Source: Argyresthia goedartella (lineage: Eukaryota > Arthropoda > Insecta > Lepidoptera > Argyresthiidae). From it: a stretch of DNA of 64,000 bases. The stretch spans positions 7,462,501 through 7,526,500 of the forward strand of contig OX463827.1 of the NCBI GenBank assembly GCA_949825045.1, read 5' to 3'. Below are positions 32,815-43,676 of this stretch, in pieces. Position 1 is the stretch's first letter. The number at the start of each line of letters is the position of its first letter. The notes below the pieces were generated by a model. It was not told the DNA's origin. It worked only from the letters and a program-made list of their open reading frames with translations, and made no database searches. Both the position numbers and the translations under genes were made by a program.

Positions 32815-35002
32815 GCTAAGGTCGAGCCGCCGCTATCAGTAGCTATGATCGTCTATTCTATCTATCCCAAAATGAGAGGACCCGATTCAGCTGTAAGATT
32901 TGTAAGTTAAGAATGATAAGTCTAAATTCCTCGTTCGTTGAGAAATTCGTTAGGCGTACAATAGTCGAACGAAGTTTGGTTCAGGAAGTTACAGTTTCAA
33001 GTTAGACAGAGAAAGCATATATGTCCGCGAGCCGGTAATTCACATCAGTCAGCGGTGTATTGCGCCAGAACGATCGTTGTTATATTTTATGTGATGGCAC
33101 CATCTGGTTTTTGTATATATGAGCGCATTGGAACTTCTTTTTGTTTTAGTGGTCGACCACAGTTTATAATATTTGTTTGTGATATCGTATAGATATCCGT
33201 CGTAGTTTCACGACGTGAGTACTCAATGATATTTCATGTGCTCGCTAGTAGCGGCTTGTGGTGGTTCCAATTATATATTTGGTTCACGGCAATAACGATC
33301 CGAAAAGACCGGTTTACACAATTGCGATTTGATTTTCCGAAATGGGTTCTGAACTAGCGGTTACCTCAAAAGGTCCGTAACGTTTTGAAACCTTCAACTC
33401 TGCGCAATTTGAGCTGGATGTTATCGAAACGCAAGCATTATTGTTTTAGGAGATCTAACCCACACCATAGCGAAGTGCATAGTTCGATAAATACCGAACT
33501 ATGAATTCCACTAGCCGCAGCACGTCCTGGGCTGAGCCAAATCATATATACCGACTCAGCTTACACATTAGACCTCCAGCGAAATTTACATTTAATTTAA
33601 AAATGCAACTTGAATCCAACCTGACCCAAGGCAATGCAAAACACCTACCCGGTCCTAAACAATGAACTTTAGACTGTAAATTGATCTCTTCGCGCGTCCC
33701 CGACAACACTCAAATGTCAAAATATCAACAGGATATGTTATCTGTGTTGACACCGGTTTAAATTTGTTCTGAATTTGTTATTTCCATCCGCGGAACCTCA
33801 TCGATCAAACAGTCTCCCTATGCCCTGCCAACCTAGGTTTAGCCGCAACTAAACTCCTGTCTAGCCTAGTCTAAAAACCTAGTGTTATACCACGTCCATT
33901 ATCGACACCACTCGAAAATGGTTGAGTTTGATTTGAATGTGCTTGAATGTTTAACGACTGTGTGTGTGGGAATTACAAAACTCGCTACTCGAAAGGAATG
34001 AGGAGAGGATTAGCCCGCGAATATCCTAAGAGCCAATCCAGGAACCCTATGGTGAAGGAAAAAGGAATTTAGGGTCGCTCCAAGCCCAGACTCAGACTCA
34101 GATTAATTGACTTACAAGTTCTTTTCTAACGACCCAAGGATAGTTTTGGAGTTTGGGGTTGGTTGATATAAAGGTTAGGAACCGAGGTATATCTCGGCGC
34201 TTCAGACACTCACGAAAACCCACTGAAACATCGCAATCACAAATTCGTATAGTTCTGACGCGTAACACGGCAGACAAAAACTGTTTAGAACTCGTGAAAG
34301 ACGACTGTCACAGTAGCTAGACGCTGAGACTGAATGCCCTCCCCTCTCATGCTCTGGTATTTATATGCGTCCTTTGCGAACACGCTCTGCCCAAGCGAAG
34401 CTTCTTATCACTAACTACACAGGGTCTAATTTCAACCATGCCATGCAGATCCGCCGTTCTACAAATTGTGTGTACGCATATTCACTATGATCAACCGTAG
34501 GTGATCACTCAAATCATTTGGTACTGCCGATACACAGAATCTGTTGATCGCTGACCAATAAAAGCTTGTTGCGATTAATTAAGCATTCCCGACCGCTAGG
34601 GCGCGTAGCTAAGACCACCAGAATGCTATCCAAACTAGCGGTGTCAGACCCTCCATATCATACCTCAATCGCAATTGTGTATTTGCAATCAACATAATAG
34701 CTTTCTCCGTTCCATAATAACCTTTCATTATTTAGTTATTCATAATTTTATTCAACGCGCAGCCAAATCGGCTCTGATCTCTACACATCTCGCAGGAATG
34801 CGACAAAAAAACTTGGCCTGAAAACTTCCACGAACCAACCCACGCGTCGGCTCTGTTTTTTTGCTAACTTTGCCAGTAAGCTACGCAAAACCCCCAAACG
34901 TTATCTGAACCGATTCTCGTATTCAAAACAGCGCGGCGTTGGGCTAGCTCTCTACCACGCAGAATGAAGTATCAAATGTACCGAATCTCGTGTACCATTA
35001 CA
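32815..35002 (-). repeat. LTR-A1 5' LTR
   Basis: Upstream (minus-strand) LTR carrying the promoter used to transcribe the element. Downstream of its end at 32,815 the minus strand reads CTGTTTGCCGGTACAGATTT and then TGGTGCCGAGACC, the latter resembling a tRNA-primer site placed some 20 bp inside the element. Confidence 0.9.
34329..34365 (-). promoter_or_regulatory. LTR-A core promoter: TATA box plus TCAGT initiator
   Basis: On the minus strand TATAAATA (34,365-34,358) is followed 34 bp later (T of TATA to A of TCAGT) by TCAGTC, the arthropod initiator. The 3' LTR has the same pair at 27,048-27,041 and 27,016-27,012. In the diverged LTR-A2 the bases between are changed, yet TATAAATA and TCAGTC are both kept at similar spacing, which supports function. 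Confidence 0.65.
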
Positions 35003-35390
35003 CAATCAATGGCTTCAACATAAGACTTTGTATCTTCATCGCTTATAATGCTCACTAAGCCAGTCTCATAGGCATCTAAATATACCGGCTTTCGAATATC
35101 CTCTCTTAGACGCAAACTGTTACCATGTTGTCCAATTTCTGGAGCACTTACTGCTTCTGTAGGTTCCACTTCAATGACAGAACTTACACTCTTCTCCCTT
35201 AGTACAGAACAATAGCTATCTTCGCTTTGTATAAAAAGTTCTCCATCTTCACTCTGTTCTATCACATTATTCAATTCCTCCGAAGAACTTTTGTTGCAAC
35301 AGATGTAAGCATCCACATCAGATTCTTTCTCATAGCCTTCAACTTCAGCTTCAACTTCAAACCTTCAACTTCAACAGACGTACAGCATGA
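35003..35390 (-). pseudogene. Copia pol, integrase-RT linker (upstream half of the split gene)
   Basis: Minus-strand frame (best open part 35,316 down to 35,003) reads SSSEELNNVIEQSEDGELF, then SVIEVEPTEAVSAPEIG and RLREDIRKPVYLDAYE, ending SYVEAID at the LTR-A1 junction. Acidic and Ser-rich linkers ending in an R-x-x-R/K-x-P-x-Y-L pattern precede RT in Copia proteins. Read across the insertion, this continues into the RT start at 25,497. Above 35,390 no further Copia sequence is recognised. Confidence 0.65.
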
Positions 35391-37189
35391 TAACAGATGG
35401 GTGAGTGGGGCAGCTTCCATCCTTGTAACGATGACTTATTGCGCCTTGGCATCCTTTGTCATCCAAGCCGTCTTCTCAGTGCTGACTCAGGCATCAGTGT
35501 GGTGCCGATGAACACCTCAAAATATCCTCTTCCTTTCAGGATTAGAGATCTCTGGACGCTGATGATGCCAGGAAATACGATTCCGCTATCGAATAATGTA
35601 ATAAAAGCGAAAACGAACTATTTCACTTAATGAATGATAACTTTGTACACTATAGGGTTTCTCCGTGACCAATCCAACCAAATGCTCATCACACCGCACA
35701 ACATGCATCTTGCGAATGTTCATTCGCATTGACATGGCGATTTCCAAAATAAATTTGAAAAAATAATACAAATATTACTTCCACATAAAACAATATGACA
35801 AAGATTAACTTTACTGAACGAATTATCGATGCCTAACAATTTTTCTTTGGTTAATTTTGTAAAAGATAAATTACTTTAAACAGGCCATAACACAAACATT
35901 GGTTATATATATAGGACTGTTATCTCTGTGTTAAGTTTTAACCTATGAATTCGACCAAAAAATTTCATAAGTTTAATTTTATCTGATAATATATGAAATT
36001 AGCCTTCTGAAAATGATTTCTTCATGTTACCTGCGAGATTTATGCTTCACATCTAATGCATGACATATTATGTTCACTTTCAATCCTCAGATTTTAAAAG
36101 AATTCACGAGGAAAATACCACAAAATAACTGAATATATTGGTAAAATTAAATTAAAATTGTGAATAAATTCATGTTTTGTTTACGACAACCACCATTACA
36201 CCTATAAGTTGCGTGGTGTGACAGAAATTTAAGGCTTACTGAGTAGATGTCGTCACCTTACCGTACACATTGTATTACACTGCTCAGCTCTTATTGATCA
36301 CAGTTTTGATGATATTGCAGCTGAACCTAAGTTTGATAATTTTCTTTTAAGCGGAAACCCCATTTTGATAGGTTCCTTAGATTTGCGCGATTGGACTTCC
36401 TGTCAAAAGGCCATTACGATTTTATTCAATTAGGGAAATGGGGTTGGATATAGATATCGTTCACAAGATTTTTATTATTATGTAAATGGAGGGGGGGGGA
36501 GGTTTTAGGTTGTAGGTGAACCCTTTTAGCGTATTTTTACTGCCGGAGACGTTGTTTTGTTTAAGATAATTTAGGAAACCACGAATTTAGCGCGAAAATT
36601 TTAATATTAGTTTAGAACGTATATGTGCTACCAGTGGAGAGAGCTTGCGACTCAGTAATGAAAAGCCAAATTTGGTTAGAATAGGTTGTTGTGGCTAAAT
36701 TTAAACTGGATTATAGGTTGGGTTGGAACTTAGACGAAGCAAAACTGGAGCATAGCCGAGCGAAGGAAATAAAGAAAACATTCAATGATAAGAAAGTAAG
36801 AATTTGTGTGTGTGAAATCAGTCTTGTGATACCGGCGGAGGCTGGAAGGTCCAGGGTTACTGCCTATACTCAATTCTCTACAGGTCGCTTTAAGTAACTT
36901 TCGTAGCGAAAATTATGTAAATATAACCTATTTTATCACGCTTTTATTAGCTTCACCTGTATGTTTTTTTGTTTGTATGTAACCGACTCCTTTAGACTCG
37001 ATTTTGACCCACTTTAAACGGACAGATTCAATTCAAACTTTGTAAACTTATCAAGAATCAGCGACAATGTTATAATTTCATAAGTTTATCTCATTATCCT
37101 GATTAGGATCGCCAGGATTAATTAATTTCTCACACAACCTCTGTGTGAGAGCAAGTGAATCGAACTAATCTCGAACAAAAAAATGAAAA

Positions 37190-37405
37190 ATAAATATAGT
37201 TTAAAAAAACTAAAAAACTCGCTTTTAAAGCACTTCGAACTAAAAAGTTAAAAATAATTTTTAATATAACTTTAAAACAATAATGAATAAAAAATACTAT
37301 TATTATTGTGAAGCAAAAAGCGTCGGGCACTCGATGTACGAAATATATGGAACAAAGCGCCCGACGCTTTTGATTTTTTAGTTTTTTAAACTATATTTAT
37401 TTTAT
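37190..37405. repeat. Fold-back/MITE-like repeat with an inner perfect hairpin
   Basis: Outer arms, AAATATAGTTTAAAAAAACT near 37,190 and the reverse complement AGTTTTTTAAACTATATTTA near 37,382-37,401, form inverted ends. Nested inside, AAAAGCGTCGGGC (37,317-37,329) pairs perfectly with GCCCGACGCTTTT about 30 bp later. There is no coding capacity. Structure fits a non-autonomous DNA element; no target duplication was established. Confidence 0.65.
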
Positions 37406-39635
37406 TTTATTTTATTGGTAAATAAATGGAAACGCGTCTCCGGCAATAAAAAAGGTGGAGGGGTGGGTGTAGCGGAGCTGCCCCCTACCCGCGCCCAGCC
37501 ACCCCACACCCAAATTAAGGTGTACGATATCTGTGTTATACCCATCTTATAAATACCTACTTGACTCGAATACGGTAGGAATATACTCAGAATACGAATT
37601 TTACGTACCTCACTCTACAGAGATGATTAACATTAGAGATACAAGGTACAGATCCCAACATCCTCTAACAACTTGAAACATTTCACATCCAATTTCCCCG
37701 AAGCGCAAAACGGAACATGCTTTCTCACGGAACGTTCCAAGCAATTACAATTCTCTTCCCTCACATTCGCCCTCTTTATCGAAGCACAGGAGAAGGACAG
37801 AGATGCAACACGTCTTGGAGAGGCTTATGCATATGCAAAGTGATGCTGCGACTGCATTACTTTAATCAAGAGTTAATTAACTCGAGCATAACAAGTCGGT
37901 ACAAGGAAAATTTTGTTGTGAAGTGCACGCTGCTCGTATCTATGAGATGGCCTGGAGCTGGTGTTGCTTCACTCTCTTCTCTATGCAACGGTTACGTTGG
38001 TTTGGTACAGATCGCGCCAAATGTTTTGTCTCTGAACGAATAGTGCGAACAAGATGTCAAAAATAGGGGAAGGCTGGAAGAGAGGTCAGATCTCATTCAC
38101 CGCCATAGTTGTCGAGATCTGTAAAATAGTAGATTAAGATATATCCTTATAGAATCACACTTTTAGTCATACGGGATGGCAAATGCACAGATGTGCCCAC
38201 GTTTAGCAATTTATTTAATAGTCCATTTTCAAAAAGGAGTATAGCATGCCCGTCGCTGCAGCTTTGGATATATGAAGCTCAAGATGTTTTCCATCGACGT
38301 TAGAACAACGCTGTAATAATGTCGAAAGGTAAAACTTTTATCATTGGTAAATCAGAACCCGGAATCAATCCTTGATTACCTGCATGGCAGGAAAGAGACT
38401 AGACCACACGCGCTCCTAAATAGGTACCTACATTGTAATTTTAGGAATGTCGGTTATCTCATCAAATCTCAGTTACGAGAAGCTTGTGGGCAAGTGGGCA
38501 AGTATTTCTATATGAATTTGACAAGCCGCTCAATATGGATATGACAAAGCAAGGAGGCGAAGCAATTGGCAGCTCGCTAGCTGAGCAACGACAAAATTGC
38601 CTAACGGCTACTTGCACTAGAATTAAGACAGCTGCTTTACAGATAATTTAATTACAACACAGTCAAGATACTTAATCAAGGAAGGCACAGTTTTTATTAT
38701 TGCCTGTCAGCCAGGTTTCCACTTCACATAGCCATGGCGTATTTAAGTTGTGTTTAAACAGTATTTAGAGGCTTTCAAAGGTCTGTTGCAAGTCGGCTTG
38801 AGAATGGCTTGTTGCGAGCAACGAAGAGTTCGTTTGTGAAGCAAACGGTGAATAAAAATAAACACTGAAACTAACCGAAAACACATCCGGATCGCATTGC
38901 AGCATATCCGGGTCCTAGTAATGGTACACTATTCCACTCCAGTTATAGTCTCTATGACGCTTGTAATAAGAACGTTGTCAGGAGGTGTAGCTTCTTGAGA
39001 ATGCCACAGTATGAGCGTAGAATCCATTAATTTGTAATAGGCTCTATACGGTTTTACATTTGAATAGACGAAACTGAATGTTCTGACTGGCAATAGATTG
39101 GACTTACCTATTCGAACTGTGTCAACCAACTTAGTTTCCTTTGAGCTAAAAAAGGCAAGTTTATATTAGAATTCAAAGATAACGGACACATACAGTTGTC
39201 CGTCCATTGCCTTTGGCCCCACACTAGGAAACTTTTGTGATGTCGTCCCTGGCTTAAATAAAAAGTGTTTCAAAGTAAACTAATCAGTATTTCGCGTCAA
39301 TGATCGCAGCTTCTTTCCTGTGCCAGCACACGTTATTGTATCAATTACAAACAGTGATTTATAAACTCCATTTAACACAATCTGCTTCACGACAGTAACG
39401 CCTCCCTTAAGTAATATGTATTCGCTCAAGCACATTCGTTAAGTCGGATCGCGCCTTCCCACACACTGAAATATCGTACTTGGCAAATCCTCATGAACTG
39501 TCTTTAAAACATGAATAAATACATAATCGTTATATATAATCTCATATGAAGTGCCATAGGTCAGTCTATCTGTCCGTCTGTGTAACTGTCGGCAGGCTTC
39601 CCGCACATTGAGATACCGTACTTGGCAAATCGTAT

Positions 39636-39671
39636 CATATGAGATTAAATGTAATCATTTAATCTTATATG
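39636..39671. repeat. Palindrome, 16-bp arms
   Basis: CATATGAGATTAAATG and CATTTAATCTTATATG flank a TAAT centre, with one mismatch. It lies at the second copy of a short duplicated phrase (CCGTACTTGGCAAATC; first copy near 39,475). Confidence 0.7.
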
Positions 39672-39904
39672 GAATGGCAGATTGTCTGTCGGCGGGCTCT
39701 AATAATAAACCATAATAGGAACGAGTACAGAGTTTTCACAGTGTGTGTATTTCTTTTGCCGCCGTAACAAAATAATTAAATACACATGTTTTTTATATAA
39801 GGGGGTCTTTAAGAGACATGTTTTTTTTTTACGGAGCCCTTCATGTCCAACTTGCTCTTGAATGGTTATTTATGTTTGTAGTGAAAAGCTGTTTGACCTA
39901 TCTT

Positions 39905-40383
39905 TAGGGTTCCATACCCGAAGGGTACAAAACGGGACCCTATTACTAAGTCTCCGCTGTCCGTCCGTCCGTCTGTCGTCCTGGTGACAACCAGGCTGTA
40001 TCTCATGAAAAGTGATAGTTAGACAGTTGTTTTTTTTTTCAGATGATGTAGTTCTGTTGCCGCTATAACAACAAATACTAAAAACAGAATAAAATTAATA
40101 TTTAAGGGGGCTCCCATACAACAAACGTTTTTTTTCTCGTATTTGCTCGATATTGATAACGGAAACAGGTAGATTTAGAACAGCTGCAGAACAGCTTTAA
40201 ATATTCACAGAATATTAAGTAATATATTAATTTTAAAATAAATAAAATACACAAAATACATTAAAATAAAACAAATATTTAAGGGGGGCTCCGTCACAAC
40301 AAACGTGTTTTTTTTTGCCGTTTTAATAGATAATGGTACGGAACTCTTCGTGCGCGAGTCCGACTCGCTCTTGGCCTTTTTTA
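39905..40383 (+). repeat. Dispersed element Z1 (lepidopteran-type, non-coding)
   Basis: Begins TAGGGTTCCATACCCGAAGG, continues with GTCCGTCCGTCCGTCTGTC and ends CGTGCGCGAGTCCGACTCGC. I recall this head-to-tail arrangement as a highly repeated sequence in moth genomes. A second, inverted copy (Z2) lies at 43,184-43,676. Internally there are two A/T-rich GGGGGCTCC-TACAACAAACG-type blocks (40,107 and 40,285), suggesting an internal duplication. Class unresolved; no transposase. Confidence 0.6.
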
Positions 40384-40583
40384 TAGTTGTGCACACAGAT
40401 CTAAAGATTACTTTTCCTGTCCTTCCGTGGTTTTCTGTACTGTTTAGAGGCGTGCTTTTGAAAATTATTTATTGCGATTTAATTTATTTTATCTACACAC
40501 GTATCATAAACCCTCTTTACTGCGTTCAAAACCCGCACGTTACGATGAGCATTATGTTAAACTACTTGGTAAAAACTCATTTC

Positions 40584-40738
40584 GTATCTGGAAAACTACA
40601 CATTATGGTCATTATGTGTAGTTTTTCTACATATAATGACATTCAAATTTCGAACGCCGACGCCCGCCTGCATGCCGCCCCTAGTTTGTCTGTGAAGTTG
40701 GTACTAACATTCAAATTTAGAACGCCGACGCCCGAAGT
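40584..40738. repeat. Short hairpin followed by a direct repeat
   Basis: AAAACTACACAT and ATGTGTAGTTTT form a perfect 12-bp hairpin (about 40,592-40,627). Downstream ACATTCAAATTTCGAACGCC (about 40,639) and ACATTCAAATTTAGAACGCC (about 40,709) begin a 29-bp direct repeat with one mismatch. Confidence 0.7.
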
Positions 40739-42680
40739 TAGTGCTACAGAACAAGCTAAACAACAGCAGAGCCACAATGCCGGTCAAACATGCGGTTCCT
40801 GAACACATCAAAGAGAGCTTATGATATGTGTGTAGATAAACTAGTGTATGTAACTGTACATAATTAGGCCTTAAAACTCTCGAGTGATATTATTATAAAA
40901 CTCGAATTCGGCTCGTTTCATAAACCCACTCTCGAGTATTAATGCCCTCCATTATGTAGCAGTCACATAAACTACTATTATATTTACTGGACTACACGTG
41001 CCTCCAGTAAGTTAGTTAGGAGTACTCATACAAAGGCCTTAAGTGATTTTCGAATAATTTATGTGTGTTATGTATGTATGATAACTTAAATATGAGTTTG
41101 CGTACGTTCTAAACTCGGTACTTAGAGTACGGGTAGTACGTTTTTTTTAAATAAATTATGTGTGTTATGTTATGTTATGGTTAATAAAATAGAGTTTGCA
41201 CGGGTACGTACCTAAACTAGGTATTTTAAACTAGGCATGGAGATACCTATTTAGTAACCTATTTCCAATCAACTCAGTAAGTACATGCTTACCTACTGTA
41301 CAGACCAGAGACCTAGGTTTGTATATTAACTACTTTAAGCGCCATCTGACACGTGGCAGAACCATAACAAACAACAAACAAGCCAACAATGTTTTTTCTA
41401 GCCTGTAAGTGAAGAGGCCAGAAATTTTATTCTTGCATACACGAAAAGCCAAGTCATCCATCCAGTACTGAGCATATATCTCTTCGAAGTCATGTCGGCT
41501 TGCACACGTTTATATTCATTTATATTCAAATGAAGTCTGCAATCTTGGGGATAGGCGGCAGTGATGGCGGCGACGGGAATTCATTAGCGCGGGAACGGAT
41601 ATCGTGGGAATTCACTGAGTTTTGAAAGCCTAATTTCGTGTTTCCGACAAGGCCGTATCGCGTTTATTTTAGGGTGTCTTTTGGTTTTTGGAGCAATAAA
41701 ATAAATAATCCTATACAGAAAAGACAAATGGAATTTTAAAACAATGTATACAAACAAATGGATACATTGATACTCGGAAAAAATCCCAAGACGTTAAAAC
41801 TCACCATCAAAGCCATTTTAATACACATGTTTTAAGTATAATAAAGTCTGCGGATCGGCAGATTGATACTTTTGTTAACATTCTTTCTAACAACTACGTT
41901 GGTTATACCATAAAACGTAAACATAAACAATTACATACAGGCACATACATTGCTTCTGCCTCCACACTAGACTGTGTCGTGGTAATAATTACATAATTAT
42001 ACATAGAAAATAGTTCTATTACGTTATTGAGGAAGAAATACATAAGTAAATTGCTATTTTATTACAAAAATGATAACATCTTACCCTTAGTCCAGAAATA
42101 CAGAGCATAATTTGGTATGTAAAACTCAAATTTTATCGTAAGATGGGGTGGAAAGAGATACAGGAGTGAAAAGCAGCTATTTTATATGTTTTTTACGTTA
42201 CCAATTAAATGTCCTATGGCTGTGCTGTATATTACTATAAACGTTCCTCCAAATTAATATAATGGGTATTCCATCCTTGAAGCGGTAATTTTTCTTATAA
42301 ATCCAGAAAAAATGTATGTTATAAAGACATCCCTTTCCTTCAATGTTATCAGCCGTGCTCAGAGTCATTTAATGAAACATTTTACCCGATTTCAAATTTA
42401 GATTTACGTACGAAATCGTTCACTAAGTAATCGTCAATGAACCATTAAATGGCTCTGGGTATGGTTGTTAGCCTTTAAGTTCGTTAAGTAAAAAAACCAA
42501 TTTAAAGTTCATGATAGTTTTTAATAAAATTAGAAAAACAACTGTGCCAAGTAAAAACACCCTGTTAATGAGATAATCAAAAGTCGGTAATTAAGCACTC
42601 TTTGATTATCATATGGAAACTCTTGACTGTCACTTAAATGGCCACATCAATTAGATAAATGAAACTAAAATAAAAAAAAT
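40739..42680. other. Non-coding interval
   Basis: No gene recognised. An imperfect tandem duplication lies at 41,050-41,225; the rest is AT-rich single-copy sequence in this window. Confidence 0.5.
41050..41225. repeat. Imperfect tandem duplication of about 90-100 bp
   Basis: TTTATGTGTGTTATGTATG ... GAGTTTGCGTACGT ... CTAAACTCGGTA (from about 41,058) is followed by AATTATGTGTGTTATGTTATG ... GAGTTTGCACGGGTACGT ... CTAAACTAGGTA (from about 41,154). Differences include short tandem slippage of the TTATG unit. Confidence 0.65.
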
Positions 42681-42900
42681 TGACGACCCGAATGGCCGAG
42701 TCGGCAGTGAACCTGCCGGGTTTGAGTCCCGGTGGGGGAAAATATTTTTTTATTGAGAACCTTACCTTACCTATGTATCTTAGTCATGGTTTTTTAAGTA
42801 TAATATTCATCTATATAAGTATGTGTATAGTTGTCTAGCACGATACAGGGAATCCTTTGGGGCTAGATCAATGTGTGTAAATAGTGTCCAAGGTATTATA
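42681..42900 (+). mobile_element. tRNA-derived SINE M1
   Basis: Begins TGACGACCCGAATGGCCGAG (A-box region), with a B box GGGTTTGAGTCCC (one change from consensus) and then a body shared with M2 (ATCTATATAAGTATGTGTAT and TGTGTGTAAATAGTGTCCAA). Compared with M2 it lacks 18 bp just before the B box, which should weaken polymerase III transcription. Non-autonomous; copied by LINE machinery. Confidence 0.85.
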
Positions 42901-43183
42901 ATGTCAATTTCATGCTCTTTGTTGCGTTTGGTTCAAGAGAGTTGCATAAATGGGTTAGAGAGAGAGGTAACAGGCGCTCAGTCGTCAAGAAGCTGTTTTA
43001 TACCAACTAATATTTTTCCCGCCAATCCGAAGATAATTAATCAATGTCATTGATGACAAACAAAGGACGCTCACATGAGTTTTAAACACCTTGTCGGTTA
43101 AATAAATGCACAGGTGATTGTTTGGGCAGAATTTTTATTTGTTAATTTGGTTCATAAAAATAAAACAAAAATATCATATAAAA

Positions 43184-43676
43184 TACGGTCAAGTCCGGGT
43201 CGGACTCGCACACGAAAGGTTCCGTGCCATCGTGATAAAACCAAAACAAAAAGAAAAAAAACACTAAATCCTAAATAATAAAACCAAAACGAAAAGAAAA
43301 AGTATATGTGTTCTCTGGGGTTCGAACCCGGAACTTCAAGATACGAAACCGGCTGAGCCATCTCAAAGTTATTAAAAGCAGCGAAATTGATGGTGATATT
43401 GAATCATGATTTTATGAGGTATTTCGCAGGGACAGGGATTTAAAAAAAACAGTCGCTTGTATGGGGACCCCCTTTTATTTTCAAAATTGCAGGTTGTTCA
43501 TTATTTTTTGCTGTTGCGGCAACAGAAATGCATGTTCTGTGAAAATTTCAGTTCTCTAACTATTTCCGTTGATCCGATAGAGCCCGGTGACGGACGGATG
43601 GACGGACAGACAGACGGACAGCGGAGGCTTAGTAATAGGGTCCCGTTTGGCAACCTTCGGGTACGGAACCTTGAAA
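43184..43676 (-). repeat. Dispersed element Z2, inverted copy of Z1
   Basis: Minus-strand copy: GGGTCGGACTCGCACACG at its start (plus coordinates) and GACGGACGGATGG ... CTTAGTAATAGGGTCCCGTT ... GGTACGGAACC at its end, the reverse complement of the Z1 landmarks. A tRNA-like sequence lies inside it. Length about 490 bp, similar to Z1. Confidence 0.6.
43310..43370 (-). repeat. tRNA-like sequence inside Z2
   Basis: The minus strand reads GATGGCTCAGCCGGTTTCG (A box) and then CCGGGTTCGAACCCCAGAG (perfect B box) about 20 bp on. Z1 has no such sequence at the matching place, so it is an insertion or a variant of the family. It is too short between the boxes for a standard tRNA gene, so a SINE fragment is more likely. 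Confidence 0.5.

Larger units (their letters stand above)
25498..35002 (-). mobile_element. LTR-A1: Ty3/Gypsy element with 2188-bp LTRs
   Basis: Two directly repeated 2188-bp LTRs (25,498-27,685 and 32,815-35,002) enclose, on the minus strand, gag and pol (protease, RT, RNase H, integrase). LTR length is far above the usual few hundred bp; very long LTRs of this size are known in the Osvaldo/Ulysses group, which makes that group a candidate. The two LTRs match at all but four positions I found (25,607, 25,892, 26,245 and 26,499 against their partners 7317 bp later). Flanks CAAA (left) and CAAT (right) are a probable 4-bp target duplication with one change. It sits inside the Copia element. 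Two premature stops in pol make it defective. Confidence 0.92.
23640..35390 (-). mobile_element. Copia (Ty1) element, minus strand, split by LTR-A1
   Basis: Copia pol reads from about 35,390 down to 35,003, is interrupted by the 9.5-kb LTR-A1, and resumes from 25,497 down to 23,983. Across the gap the protein continues from the integrase-RT linker (SYVEAID) into the start of RT (TIASVDASRWKEAIQKEL). A purine tract (minus strand GAGGGATGG) and TGTTAAGATATG mark the start of a 3' LTR at 23,881. The lower LTR edge is not determined. The 5' half (gag, protease, integrase) is missing or beyond recognition past 35,390. Confidence 0.75.
35391..39904. other. Non-coding interval, about 4.5 kb
   Basis: No gene recognised. 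It contains the fold-back repeat at 37,190-37,405 and a phrase near 36,955-37,015 (tttgtatgtaaccgactcct) that I recall as dispersed in lepidopteran genomes. There is a G-run (36,491-36,500), a GC-rich patch at 37,430-37,510 and a short palindrome at 39,636-39,671. ORFs are short and unremarkable. Confidence 0.5.

Noticed and set aside
25498..35002. Endogenous retrovirus with env
   Set aside because: No third ORF between pol and the 3' LTR; only about 390 bp of untranslated sequence there.
35391..35630. Host gene exon (94- and 77-aa overlapping plus-strand ORFs)
   Set aside because: Two overlapping frames with no recognised domain and no splice-supported continuation.
42681..42760. tRNA gene
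   Set aside because: Has A and B boxes but no acceptor stem, and an 18-bp gap relative to M2; it is a SINE head.
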